From contig CM032121.1 of NCBI GenBank assembly GCA_018894105.1, positions 34,886,230 to 34,950,229 of the forward strand: a stretch of 64,000 nucleotides of DNA. The letters run 5' to 3'. The notes under the pieces were generated by a model that was not told the origin of the DNA, searched no databases, and was given only the letters and a program-made list of their open reading frames with translations. Below, one piece after another: positions 24,842-36,776 of the stretch. Positions within the stretch are counted from its first letter, which is position 1; each line of letters opens with the position of its first letter. The position numbers were made by a program, and so were the translations under genes. Origin of the DNA: Jacaranda mimosifolia (taxonomy: Eukaryota; Streptophyta; Magnoliopsida; Lamiales; Bignoniaceae).

Positions 24842-25335
24842 CGGCCTGTTTGGTTTCATTTTTTGGAACTATTTTTATTTTCTAGTGAAAATGCATAGCG
24901 AAAAGTTAGTTAGAATAGTTGTTGTAGAAAATAAAGTTTTATTTTAATGTGTTGTAGAAAATATAGGTTTATATAGGTGTGAAAATGAGATGTATTTGGA
25001 TGTTGGACGTTTTTGTATTAAAAGTTGTGTGATTTTTGAATTTAAATTGATGATGTGATATGTGATTATTTGAAAAAATAATATTATAATTTGAATATGA
25101 ATTTATAATATTTTTGTTGTGAATTGTGTATGAGAAATATTGAAAAGATAAACAATAAAATGATTAAGGTAATGATAGGTGCTGAAAAATTGGATGAAAA
25201 TGGAGAGATAATATAATAAAGAATGTTTTGAAAATGAAAATATTTGAGAAAATTGTGTAGATAGTGATAATTTTCTATTTTCATTTTGAGGAGAAAATGA
25301 AAATGGGGTTTGAACATGAAAACAAACGGGGTTTT
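24842..25335. mobile_element. Tourist-like MITE, uninterrupted copy
   Basis: Begins CGGCCTGTTTGGTTTCATT and ends GAAAACAAACGGGGTTT. It is closely similar to the split element at 13857-17256. Around 25230-25250 it keeps GAAAATGAAAATATTTGAG intact, the sequence that the solo LTR interrupts in the other copy. The flanking trinucleotides do not match well. Confidence 0.65.
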
Positions 25336-25984
25336 AGCAACTTCTTTTGCTTAGTTTTTGAAATTCATTTGATACTATGTTTTATTTTAAAAATATGCTT
25401 TTAAAATATTTGAATAATATAAAATTTTAAGGGGCACTTATTAAAAAGTACCAAAACCACTTTTCAAATTCATGTTCAGTCCCCACTTGAATTTTAATAG
25501 AATGAACTCCCTAGTTTTGTTAAAATTTTAGAGATCACTCCCTACCCACTTGATTTGGCAAAAATACCCTTAAGTACAATATTTTTCACTCATTTTCCTC
25601 ACTTCTTTTCTATCCACACAACCAAACACCATTTATCTCCATTCCCAAACACTAAACCCCACCTTCATCTTTCATCATCAGAAGAAAGAAAAAAAAAAAA
25701 AAAAAGTCTAAGAAGCAAATTGAGCTTGACGGCGCGAACAAGGAACCCGACGACACCACCACCACTAGCGCGACCACTGCATTTCCACCTTCTTAATTTA
25801 TTTTCATCATTTTCTGGTTATTTTCTCGGTTTATTTTCATTCTTCCCAGTTTATTTTCTCAGTTATTACCAGGTCATTCTCTCCATCTTGTATTTTTTTC
25901 TTAATCAGCAAAAAGAGTGTTTGCCGGAGATGTCGATATGAAGAAGGAGATGAATTTTGAAGAACTTAGGACTTATTGGAATTG

Positions 25985-26575
25985 TAGTAGTATATAATCT
26001 GTTTATGTAAAGTATATTTTACAAGAAATTATAATACAAAATATTCAACCTTTCAGTACATTTTAAAAGAAATAGTAGTATATAATTTGTTTATCTAAAG
26101 TACATTTTACAAGTGATTGTAGTACAAAACGTTCAACCTTTCAATAAATATTATCTGAAACTGGTAGTATACAATTTGTTTATCTAAAGTACATTTTACA
26201 AGCAATTACAGTACAAAATATTCAACCTTTTAGTACACATTATCTAAAAGTAGTAGTATATAATCTGTTTATGTAAAGTATATTTTTCAAGTAATTGCAG
26301 TACAAAACATTCAACATTTCAGTACACATTACTAGAAGTGGTAGTATATAATCTGTTTATATAAAGTATATTTTACAAGCAATTCTAGTACAAAATATTC
26401 AACTTTTTAGAATACATTAGTATAAGTGGTAATATATATGAAAAGTACATTTTACAACCAATTGTAGTACAAAATATTCAACATTTCAGTACACATTATC
26501 TAAAAGTAGGAGTATATAATCTATTTATGTAAAGTACATTTTACAAGGAATTGTAGCACAAAACATTCAAGTTTT
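25985..26575. repeat. Left tandem array, about 88-bp unit, 7 copies
   Basis: The word TATATAATCTGTTTATG, or a close variant, recurs near 25991, 26079, 26168, 26257, 26345, about 26432 and 26513. Each is followed by a GTACATTTTACAAG-type and a TACAAAATATTCAACC-type word. The spacing is 85-90 bp. The sixth unit is shortened. This is the reverse complement of the array at 29140-30330. Confidence 0.85.
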
Positions 26576-27165
26576 ATACTTCAACCTAAAATTGTACTCT
26601 ATTATTTAAGTTTTATACTTCAAGTGTTCTACTAATTGATTATCCAAAATTGTACTGCAATTGCTAGCGTCTTATACTTCAAGTGTTCTGGAATTGTACT
26701 TCTTTTTATATAAAATTGTACTTCATTTATCTGAATTGTACTTTATTTTATACTTCATTTTACATAAAATTGTACTATATTATTGAATTTCTATACTTCA
26801 AGGGTTTTATTTATTAATTATCCAAAATTGTACTGCAATTACTAGAGTTTTATTCTTCAAGTATTCTAAAATTGTACTTCTTTTTATATAAAATTGTACT
26901 TCATTACCTAAAATTATACTTTATTTTACATAAAATTGTACTCTATTATTTAAGTTTTATACTTCAAGGATTCTACTAATTGATTATCCAAAATTGTACT
27001 GCAATTGATGGCGTCTTATACTTGAAATGTTTTGGAATTGTACTTCATTTTTTATAAAATTGTACTTCGTTTATCTGAAATTGCACTTCATTTTACCTAA
27101 AATTGTACTCTATTATTGAAATTCTATACTTCAAGTGTTTTATTTATTGATTTAGCATGAAAATG
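26576..27165. repeat. Central tandem array, about 170-185-bp unit
   Basis: The word TATTATTTAAGTTTTATACTTC, or a variant, recurs near 26590, 26775, 26943 and 27112, about 170-185 bp apart. Between them lie repeated AAATTGTACTTCATTT-type words. The unit is different from the flanking 88-bp arrays but shares the GTACTT core. Confidence 0.7.
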
Positions 27166-28990
27166 TTGCATGTGCATGTTGTCCGAGATATCAGTGCTTT
27201 CAATAAGGGAGATTTATACTTGATTTCGGGATATATGTACTTCATTGCGATAATTATGTACTAGATTTAGAGTGAAAAGGTAGCATGTGCATGTTGTCCG
27301 AGAGCATGAACAAATGTGTGAGATATTACTAGGGGTTGGCGTTCGGATCGGGTAGGTCGGGTTCGGGTACCCAATTTTTTGGGTAGCAATTGTAGCTACC
27401 CAACACCGACCCGAAATTGTCGGGTACCCGACATGATTTTTTAAAAAAAAAAAATTTAAATATTATCTAAAAAGTCTAAAAAGAAGAAAAAAAAAAAAAA
27501 GGAAAATGAACTTTGGCCTCTGTTAGACTAACAGAGGCAAAAGGCCAAAGCTTGGCCACTGTTAAGTGTTAACAGTGGCCAAATATTGGATATAATAAGC
27601 ATTTAAATTATATATTTATGTATAATAAATATCTTTACATATATTATATATTGGATATATTTAGATATATATGTATTTTATATACAATACATATAAATAT
27701 ACTTATTATATATATTATATATAATATATATTTATTTATATATAAATTAAAATTGGGTACCCGAACTACTCGATCGGGTAGGACTTCCTACACGATATTC
27801 GACCTGAAATTTCATTTGAGTAACGGGTACTCAATCCGCATTTTTTTTAAAATAAAAAACCCGACTCGATCGGGTCGGTACCCGAATTACTCGATCCGAA
27901 CGCCCACCCTTAGATATTACTTCAATAAGGGAGATTTTATACAAAGTGTATTTCAATATAACACCATATATACATCGTTTGTTCTATATTTGTACTTCAT
28001 TTATACTGAAAATATACTACCAGAGCATTAACAAATGTTTGAGATATTACTTCAATAAGGGAGATTTATACTTTATTTAAGGACAAACGATAGTCTCAAG
28101 ATATTGTATTTGACCCTCACTATAATTATTAGAGACTAATTATTTAATTGCATAAAGTGTACTTCAACATAACATTATATATACTTCATTTGTTCTGTAT
28201 TTGTACTTTATTTATACTGAAAATATGCTACCAGAGCATGAACAAATACATGAGATATTACTTCAATAAGAGAGATTTATACTTGATTTCAGGACATATG
28301 TACTTCATTGCGGCAATTATGTACTTGAGTTTTGTTTCATGAGTTGCCTTTTATTTCTTGGTAATTAACAACCAAAACTCTAAAAATGTGTGTAATATTT
28401 AGTATGGTATGAATAAAATAATGTAAAGTATTAAAGTGATAACCACTAGTGTTCAACGAATCAAAGTTATCATTCGTAGTATCCAAAGTATACTTATGCA
28501 TTAAAAGTTGTAAACACATGAGCATTTGACAATTATATCCATCTTATCACCAGTACAAATATGTACTTCACCTAATTCTATAGTCTCAAAATATTGTACT
28601 TGACCCTCCCTACAATTATTAGAGCTAATTATTCAATTGCATAAAGTGTACTTCAACATAACACCATATGTACTTCATTTGTTCTGTATTTGTACGTCAT
28701 TTCCCGCATATTATACTGAACATCGCTACAATATTTCACTTTAATTGAAGAATACTTCAACATAACGCCATATATACTTCGTTTGTTCTGTATTTATACT
28801 TCATTTCCCGCATATTATACTGAACCTCACTACAATATTTCACTTTAATTGAAGAATACTTCAACATAACGCCATATATACTTCATTTGTTCTGTATTTG
28901 TACTTGATTTCCCACATATTGTACTAAACCTCGCTACGATATTTCACTTTAATTGAATGGTGCTTCAACATAACATCATATCCATGTATA
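27166..28990. repeat. Central degenerate repeats, GTACTT-rich, around a nested MITE
   Basis: Blocks of the form TTCAATAAGGGAGATTTATAC recur near 27197, 27921, 28050 and 28262. Blocks of the form TTCAACATAACACCATATATAC recur near 27952, 28163, 28650, 28750, 28860 and 28965. The copies are diverged and unevenly spaced. The MITE at 27330-27912 interrupts one of them. Confidence 0.65.
27330..27912. mobile_element. hAT-type MITE nested in the fold-back element
   Basis: A 583-bp element starts TAGGGGTTGGCGTTCGGATC and ends GATCCGAACGCCCACCCTTA. It is flanked by a perfect 8-bp duplication, GATATTAC (27322-27329 and 27913-27920). The arms carry repeated GGGTACCCGA words, and the core is very AT-rich. 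The duplication length and termini fit hAT. Its 137-codon AT-rich frame (27618-28031) is not a gene. Confidence 0.85.
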
Positions 28991-29139
28991 TATAAAAAGG
29001 AGTCTTCTTCAATGCATCAAAATAATTTGACCCCATCTTGAATTTCACATGCTCCAATTTAGCCTGAAAATATTGGGGGGAGCAACGAGAGCAGACCTCA
29101 TTATGTCTTGCTTTTGCTGCAATCAAATAAAGAAAAATT

Positions 29140-30330
29140 AGTATATAAACAAATTATATACTACTACTTTCAGATAATGTGTACTAAAAGATTGAATATT
29201 TTGTATTACAGCTGCTTGTAAAATGTACTTCAGATACACAAATTATATACTACCACTCAGATAATGTGTACTGAAAGGTTGAATATTTTGTACTACAGTT
29301 GCTTCTAAAATGTACTTCAGATACTCAGATTATGTACTACCACTTTCAGCTAATGTGTACTGAATCTTGAATGTTTTGTACTACAATTACTTTTAAAATA
29401 TACTTCAAATATACAGATTATATACTACTACTTTCAGATAATGTGTACTGAAAACTTGAATATTTTGTACTACAGTTGCTTTTAAAATATACTTTAGATA
29501 CACAGATTATATACTATACTTTCAGATAATGTGTACTAAAATGTTGAATATTTTGTACTACCGTTGCTTCTAAAATGTACTTCAAATACTCAAATTATGC
29601 ACTACCATTTTCAGATGATATATACTGAAAGGTTGAATATTTTGTACTACAGATATTTCTAAAATGTACTTTAGATACACAGATTATATACTACACTTTC
29701 AGATAATGTGTACTTAAAGCTTGAATGTTTTGTACTACAGTTATTTCTGAAATGTACTTTAGATACACAGATTATATACTACACTTTCAGATAATATGTA
29801 CTTAAAGCTTGAATGTTTTGTACTACAGTTGCTTCTAAAATATACTTCAGACAAACAGATTATATACTACCGCTTTTAGATAATGTGCACTAAAAACTTA
29901 AATCTTTTGTACTACAATTGCTTCTAAAATGTACTTTAGATACACATATTATATACTATACTTTCAGATAATGTGTACTGAAATGTTGAATATTTTTGTA
30001 CTACAGTTACTTCTAAAATCTATTTTACACAAACAGATTATATACTACACTTTCAGATAATGTGTACTGAAAGGTTGAGTATTTTTGTACTACAGTTGCT
30101 TCTAAAATGTACTTCAAATACACAGATTATATACTACACTTTCAGATAATGTGTACTGAAAGGTTGAGTATTTTTGTACTACAGTTGCTTCTAAAATGTA
30201 CTTCAAATACACAAATTATATACTATACTTTCAGACAATATGTATTGAAAACTTCAATATTTTGTACTACAGTTGCTTGTAAAATGTACTTTACACAAAC
30301 AGATTATGTACTACTATTTTCAGATAATTT
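29140..30330. repeat. Right tandem array, about 88-bp unit, about 14 copies
   Basis: The words ACAGATTATATACTAC, TTTCAGATAATGTGTACTGA, TTGAATATTTTGTACTACAG and CTTCTAAAATGTACTTCA recur in that order every 85-90 bp, about 14 times. The outermost unit (about 30240-30330) is the closest inverted match to the outermost left unit near 25991. Read as RNA, the two arrays could pair over several hundred bases. Confidence 0.85.
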
Positions 30331-31060
30331 CAATGTATAATTTCAGGTATAAGAAGTATAAATCCCAAGAAAGTGAAGTATAACTTTCATGCCTTTCAAG
30401 TGCAAATAAGAGATTTTTAAATATTACAACAGAAATAATATATATAAAAAATGAGTTAAAGTTTTTAACAACTAAAAAAGAGTTCAAACAAAGAAAGATG
30501 AGAAAATCTATTTGCAAAACTTATAAAACTGAAAAATACACACATTTGAAAGAAAGCAAAGTCCACTAAATGAGTAGCAGAAAACATACCTTTCTGAACC
30601 ATGTTCTTTTCCTTATGTTTTTCCCTCCTTGTTGGTGCTCCTGATTGTTCCATTTTCACAAGTTGCAGAGTAGTTGGGCTTTTTTTTTTCCCCCCTTCTT
30701 GCGTCGATTTCGTTTTTCCTTTCCTGGTCTCTCTTTCGTTCACAGCATTTTGTTGGCAGACGAGATGCTGTTTTTCGCGCCTTTTGTTCTTCAGAGGAGA
30801 AAACGGTTTCCAAACAAAAAAAAAACGTGCGTTTGAAGAAAAGTTGTCATTTGATGAAGTGGGAAGGAGAAAACCGCCATTTGCTGGTTTTTTTGTTGTT
30901 GTTATTTTGGCTAAGTATAAGGGTATTTAAGTCTTTTTCAAATATTTGGGGAGTGATTCCTAAAGTTTTGAAAAAAGTAGGGAGTTTAGTGTTTAGAAAA
31001 TCAAGTGGGGAGTAAAGTGTAAAATGAAAGTAGGTAAAGGGATTTTATCCTAATTAACTG

Positions 31061-33501
31061 AAATTTTAATAGATATAGCAATTTTCTATTTAACATGATC
31101 AAAATTATAAGAATTTGTTAAAATCTTAAATAAATTAGAAATTTCTTTAAGAAATTATAAGATCATAATATTTTATTTTGAAAATTTATATTATTTTTAA
31201 AAAAATTATCAAATGGTTTATTATATCTTTAATTCACCTCAACACCTTCTTAATTTTAGCTTGTTTTGTATCTCATAGATGCTTGAGTTTTAACAAATTG
31301 ACTTATTTACTGTATTTTAAAATCACTAAATTACTTAATTTAATTTGATGTTTATATTTCTACTTTTTTTTTAGAGAGAGTATTATAAATGATGAATCTA
31401 CTTTGTCTCTCCCCATTTTTTTATTTTTTTTCATTTTAAGTGAATCTTTCAATGGCGGAGATACACATGATATTAGTAAATATTTAAGTGTAGTGAATAA
31501 TTATTGTTGAAATTAATATCAAAGTTATTATTGGAAATTAAATATTTAAGATTGCTAGAGTCAAGTTCAATTAAAACTTTCATATTTTATGGATTTAATT
31601 TATCTACTTCTATATTGGATTTTCTAGTCTTAATAAGAATAACTATTTATTTTTGTAAATAGGAATATGTTGGAGCACATCAGAAGTAATTTAGGTACGA
31701 GATTTAATTTATCAGGAATTCACAAACTCACAAATTTAAGGATAAAATTAAAACCCAACAGTAGAAAAATAAAATAGATACAAATTTGCGTGGTTTGGCA
31801 AATTTGCCTACCTCAACAAGAGTTTTCTTTTTTCAATTATGATAGATTTTTATCAGTACAAGCCAACCCTTAAATTTGACATGCCCAAACTCAAGCCAAA
31901 AAAATTATTGTACAACCACTATCATAATTATTAAAGAAATACTCATTCCATTCCTTTGTAATACCCCTCTTGTACTCACAATAATTATCTCATAAGTATC
32001 TTGAGTTTCATGAGTGTTCTCACTTTCTCAAGTAATTAATAATCAAATAAATACCTCTATTTATAATAGAAAAATATTTGACTATTTTACCTAAAATTAT
32101 AAACCTAATAAAAGAATGAGTTATAATTCTAATTAAACTTGATCTCCATATAATCGAGTTAAATCCCAATAAAATATTGGTCAATTACTCAAAATATTCT
32201 CGTGTGATATTTTGAGATATTCTTTTTGAGCTACAAGCGATGTAACAAGTAAAGGTTGAGACTTCATAGGTATAAGAAAGTTTTTATCTTCAATTTGAGT
32301 AGATCAAATTTAAAAATTATCTTGTATTGATAAAACCTTTTCATAATTGAAAAAAGAGAATGCTTATTATATTTTATTTTTTGTGTCATTAAAAATATTG
32401 ATATGATTTATGAATTCTTAAAAATTTATCATAAAACTACGAAGACTAATTATAAGAAAAGTTTGAATTCAAATTCTACAACTTTGAATTCCAATCCGGC
32501 TCGGTACCTACGAACCAATAATCTACAAATAATTGAATTGACTTGCGACGCAGAATGAATATACTGTTTCACCCACCACCGGCGCGGACAAGCGTGGAGC
32601 TTTAACTGCGCGCCTTTCATTTGCCCTTTTTAACTCAACAAAAAAAGAAGAAAAAGTCCAAAAAATTCCGACATCTTCTACTTAAATTACATTAAAAAAA
32701 AAATAAAATCCGACCTCGGATTGTTTGACTCCCGTTTCTCCATAATCATCTATCTTCATAAGATTGGTACTTATATTTTTGTGTTTATTTATCCTATCAG
32801 GTTTTGCTGTTGTGCGAAATTTCTTTTTCTTTAATTTTGATTCCTTCAGTTTTAATTCCTGGGTTCGGGTTAGTTAGAGTCGCGTAATCTGTAACGGGTT
32901 TTGTCAATTTGACGAATTGATTGAATATCTTTTGTGGGTTTTTGGAAATTTGTTTAATTGTTGATATTATTTGAAATATTAGGTGATTATCCATTGCTCG
33001 ATTTTGAAGAAAGTGGAAAGATTTGCACTTTTTGTTATCGGCTATTTTCTTTCTGATTTTTGTGATTTGACTTGGCTCCACTGCAGCTTGGTTATCCGTT
33101 TTTTCATTCTCAAATTTTTAATTTTGACCGTCTAGCTGTATAAGTTTTTGTTCAAGGCAATATCCATTTATTTGTTTCAGGAAAATTACTTCTTTTTGCT
33201 TCAATTTCTGATCAAGCTATTTTATTTTGATCTTGCAGGTATAAACATTATTTCTGTTGTTTAAGCCCTCCCAATATAAGAAAAAAGCGTTTGAGTCTTG
33301 TTTCTTGTTGAGAGAGGATGCTGTTCGCAAGGATAGCTCAGCTTTGCGAGCTCGGAGTCCTCTCTCGTTATAATTAAGTTATATTCGGGCCTTGGGATTT
33401 GATCTTTTAATGCTTCTGTGATCACCTACCGGTTTTGTGAAGATATTGAGATTTGAGGGGGAAAGGGTTATAAGGATTAAAGTGGACTTTCACTGGTAAC
33501 C
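31061..33501. promoter_or_regulatory. Intergenic region and RING-gene upstream region
   Basis: 31061-32560 is AT-rich with no gene seen. From about 32570 the sequence becomes more GC-rich (CACCACCGGCGCGG, CTGCGCGCC), which suggests the promoter and 5' UTR of the RING gene. A TTTTGATCTTGCAG acceptor-like site ends near 33239, so a 5'-UTR intron is plausible. Its donor is not determined. Confidence 0.4.
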
Positions 33502-36484
33502 ATGGGTGCTGCTTGTTGCTGTTTGAGGGATGAATGTGAAGATTTTGCTAATCCAAACAGCTCAATCTATAGGAACTGCATATGCCTTCGTTGCTTTGTT
33601 CAAAACTTCTTGCACGTGGTATGCTGTGATACTTTGCCTTTTGAAATTCTTACTGGATGCTCGAAATCTCAATTTCATAGCATGATAGTTCAAATTTTAC
33701 TACACATTGTCTCTCCTGCAGTCACATGCACTACAGTTGTGTGACCCTTGGCCATTCATAGTTGTGTAGCCTGCTTATATTAAATGCCTGTTTGGATATG
33801 TTTTCATTTGCATCTTCTATTTTCAACATTTTCCAAATTTGAAAAGATAGTTAGAGAAAGTTGGTTGAAAATGATTGTATTTGGATAGATTGTCTAAAAA
33901 GTAATGATTGTATAATTGTATAGGCTTTAGTAGGTTGCAGGTGGAGAGAAATAGTAATAATAAAGATAGAGGGAGAAGATATTTAGGTTATTGGGGAATG
34001 TGTTTTGAGGTAAAAATGAGTTGGGATTTTGGTGAAAATGGGAGAAGTTGATATTTCATTTTCAGATAGTGAAAATGAGTGAATATGGATTTGAAAACGA
34101 ATCCAAACGGGACCTAAGCTTTCCCTAAGAAGTTAGTAGCATGGGTGGCATTATGCTTGGAAACCTGGATTCTTTGTGCTTGATGAAATTTTCTAAACTC
34201 CCATGATTCTTGCCAGGCTCATAAAGGAAAACAGAGATACGAGGGAAAATAGTCAAAACACAGAGTCAATCTTTCTCTTTTCCTGAATCTAGATTTTCAA
34301 TTGATTAGCTTAGCATACTGAGCAGGGTTGGGTTATCTGCTCTCTATGAGACTACGACCAATCAGGGAAGCTTCAAATTAGGACAGTTTTCAGATTAATT
34401 GAATTTTTTACTAGATAGGGGCCTGAAGTTTAATTTTATGTCATTAATCCTATCATGGACAATAAATACATTTGAATGCAAATCCTAATTATGGTAAATA
34501 TTGGATTCTGCAGTATGTCTCTCTTTTTCATAGAGGAGAAGAAAATGCCTTACCTTCATCCACTCAGGGAGCGACATCTTTAAGTCCCATGACATCACTT
34601 GATAGCTCTCTAGCTGACATGTATCGGTCTCCTCCTAGACCTCTTCCTTATGATGCAGATCCAAGATATGTACGCTTGCAGCGTGATGGCCTGGTCTCCA
34701 GGAGGGAGAAAGGCTCAAGTCATTCCCATGAGGAAACTGAACCACTAAGAACAAGCGAAGTTGATGAACAATCTGAATCTTTGAGTCACAAAAACAAATG
34801 GAATGAGTTTGCATGTGAAGAAGAATCAAAAGAATATAATTCAAAATCATCACTAATGCTCTCGACAGCCAAATCAATGACGGGATTCACTCATATTTAT
34901 ACTTCTTCAGAAGATGAAGATGTCTGCCCAACATGTCTTGAAGGTTGGTAATAGATATAGTGTTTCCTGTCATTTTCTTTTAGCTATTATTACAACATTG
35001 GTTGTTCATGCATAAAATATTTGATTTGGTTTTATCACTCGTGAGGAATTTTGAAATATGATCCACTTGGAGAAGTTTTAGGAAGCCTCCAATTCCTTAT
35101 ATGATGCCTTCAAATGCAAATATATATGTGTGTATATGTATATATAATTTTCCATAAGTATTAAGTTGAACTTGTTAAGGCAACATTACTGCTGCATTCT
35201 GAAACCAAGTATAACTTACAATTGATCTATGCTCAACAGTTTGAAAAAAAAAAAAAAAAGTACTTGTATTGATAGGCCATATCATGAAATGAAAACAAAG
35301 TTGTTTTTTGAACAATTTGTATAGTGCTCAAAATATTTCTCCTCTTGTTGGTTAGAGTCCATCACTAATGCTACAGATTGATCTCGTATATTTTGGCATC
35401 ATAAGTTTTAGTTTTTCATACCTCTGATGCATCCTTGTCTTGCAGAATATACCACAGAAAACCCAAAAATAATTACGAAATGTTCTCACCATTTCCATCT
35501 TGGTTGTATATATGAGTGGATGGAAAGAAGTGACAACTGCCCAGTTTGTGGCAAGGTAACGCCTGACTCTTCCCCTAGATCTGTCAGTTATGTATTTTGG
35601 CTTAAGAATTTACTCATTTACATAATTGTTTATGTGTTGCTATCGATGTTTTCTGTATATGTAAGTTTTTTGAATCGGAAAAGTATCAATTCTGTTCATG
35701 CGCATTTGTTTTAATTCAGCTATATATATATTTATATATATTTTCACTTTGTACTGGTTGGCTGCTATGTTTCTTATTTGGAACAAATTCTCTCCATGAC
35801 CCTTGCTAGTGGTAATGTGGAACTAAATGTGACAACCTTTGTCTTCATGTTGCATTTCCTATTATTCATTTCTGAGTACTCTTTAATCTGAATTTGAGTC
35901 CTGTTGCTTGTTAAATTTTGTTTCTATGAACTAAAATATTTACTTTGGCGTGCTTAAATCATCTATTGTCTTCTCTTGAGGTCTACAATTTTGTTTCTAG
36001 AGAGTGACTGTGTGAATTGATTGGGGCGGGGTTGGGGTGTGTGTGTGTGTGTGTGTGTGTGTGGATGAGGAATATGAATGAATGATTATCAAGATACAAA
36101 ATCTACTAGTAACCAGTTGTTTAATCCAATGCCTCCCAGATGACAAAAAGAAGAGAAAAGAATAAATGAACTTAAGTGATTTCACATGCTTTATTCTGAT
36201 TTTTGGTGCTGCATAACTCAATTTTTATTTTTTTGCGACTACACATTTTATAACTAGTTATATAAAGTTCTTTAATTTTTCCATAGAAGTAATTGGAATC
36301 ATACAAGAAACAGTATTTTAATTTGTTAAAGTACTAGAGCAAAATATCTTTCTCCCATCATTGAGGAAATAGAAGATAAGTTCTTGAATTTACTAGGAGT
36401 TTGGTGTTAAGGATATACTTTTGTCTTGAGCCTAATATGGCTTGTTTGGATTCCTAGGTGATGGCATTCGATGAGACGACTTGA
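33502..36484 (+). CDS. RING-H2 E3 ubiquitin ligase (At3g02290-like), 4 exons
   Basis: Exons 33502-33618, 34514-34943, 35446-35555 and 36458-36484 join in frame to 227 aa. The N-terminus is MGAACCCLRDECEDF. Gly2 followed by a Cys cluster suggests N-myristoylation and palmitoylation, and so membrane anchoring (inference). A middle region of about 130 residues is rich in Ser, Glu and Arg and probably disordered. The RING-H2 finger is C177-X2-C180-X14-C195-X1-H197-X2-H200-X2-C203-X10-C214-X2-C217, a complete C3H2C3 zinc-ligand set. The protein ends 10 residues later, VMAFDETT. The overall layout matches a small plant family of putative E3 ligases typified by At3g02290. Intron 1 holds a family A MITE. 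The stop lies 292 bp from the stop of the converging GST1. I see no lesion. Confidence 0.9.
33784..34114. mobile_element. Tourist-like MITE (family A) in RING-gene intron 1
   Basis: A 331-bp element, ATGCCTGTTTGG...CCAAACGGGACC, with TAA on both flanks (33781-33783 and 34115-34117). It is non-coding and resembles the copies at 2834, 5216 and 48806. Confidence 0.75.
36037..36062. repeat. (GT)n microsatellite
   Basis: About 13 GT units in intron 3 of the RING gene. Confidence 0.9.
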
Positions 36485-36776
36485 TATATCCCTGAAGTTC
36501 TTGTCGTGGACGAAACCAACCATCAACACAAAAGAGAATAACAAACGGAGTCATAAAGTGTAGAGCCATTGTAAATAGAGCTTGCTGAACATGTTCTCTT
36601 TATTTGCTGATATTATTCAGCACAACATCTATTGGCATATATATTACGATATTAATTTTCTCCCAGAATACTTTCTCCAACATTAGCATACTTTCCCACA
36701 TTGTAGTTATGGCCTAAGACAGATTGATGGATCAACAATGATAAAAACCCAATAACACACGCTATTAAGGCTCTAA

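Larger units (their letters stand above)
25431..31060. mobile_element. Fold-back / MULE-like element with inverted minisatellite arms
   Basis: The outer 130-160 bp of both ends are inverted copies: a block near 25480-25600 (CCCCACTTGAATTTT, then ACTCCCTA) reappears reverse-complemented near 30905-31020. Inside, an 88-bp tandem array on the left (25985-26575) is the reverse complement of a longer array on the right (29140-30330). The centre is a mosaic of other AT-rich tandem repeats, interrupted by a hAT-type MITE. A 9-bp word, AAATTTTAA, flanks the proposed limits (25422-25430 and 31061-31069), as in Mutator-like elements. In such AT-rich DNA this could be chance. No transposase is seen. The GC-richer subterminal parts (about 25680-25800 and 30600-30900) differ between arms and hold only chance-looking frames. 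The element class is inference. Confidence 0.6.

Noticed and set aside
27618..28031. A 137-codon frame rich in Ile and Tyr
   Set aside because: It lies in AT-dinucleotide-rich DNA of a nested MITE and has no conserved motif.
29140..30330. Regular repeats that look like a CRISPR array
   Set aside because: The units are contiguous 88-bp repeats without unique spacers, in a plant genome. They are a minisatellite.
30601..30930. Several overlapping frames near the right arm of the fold-back element
   Set aside because: They overlap on both strands, have low-complexity Phe/Lys composition, and have no matching sequence in the left arm. No protein family was recognised.
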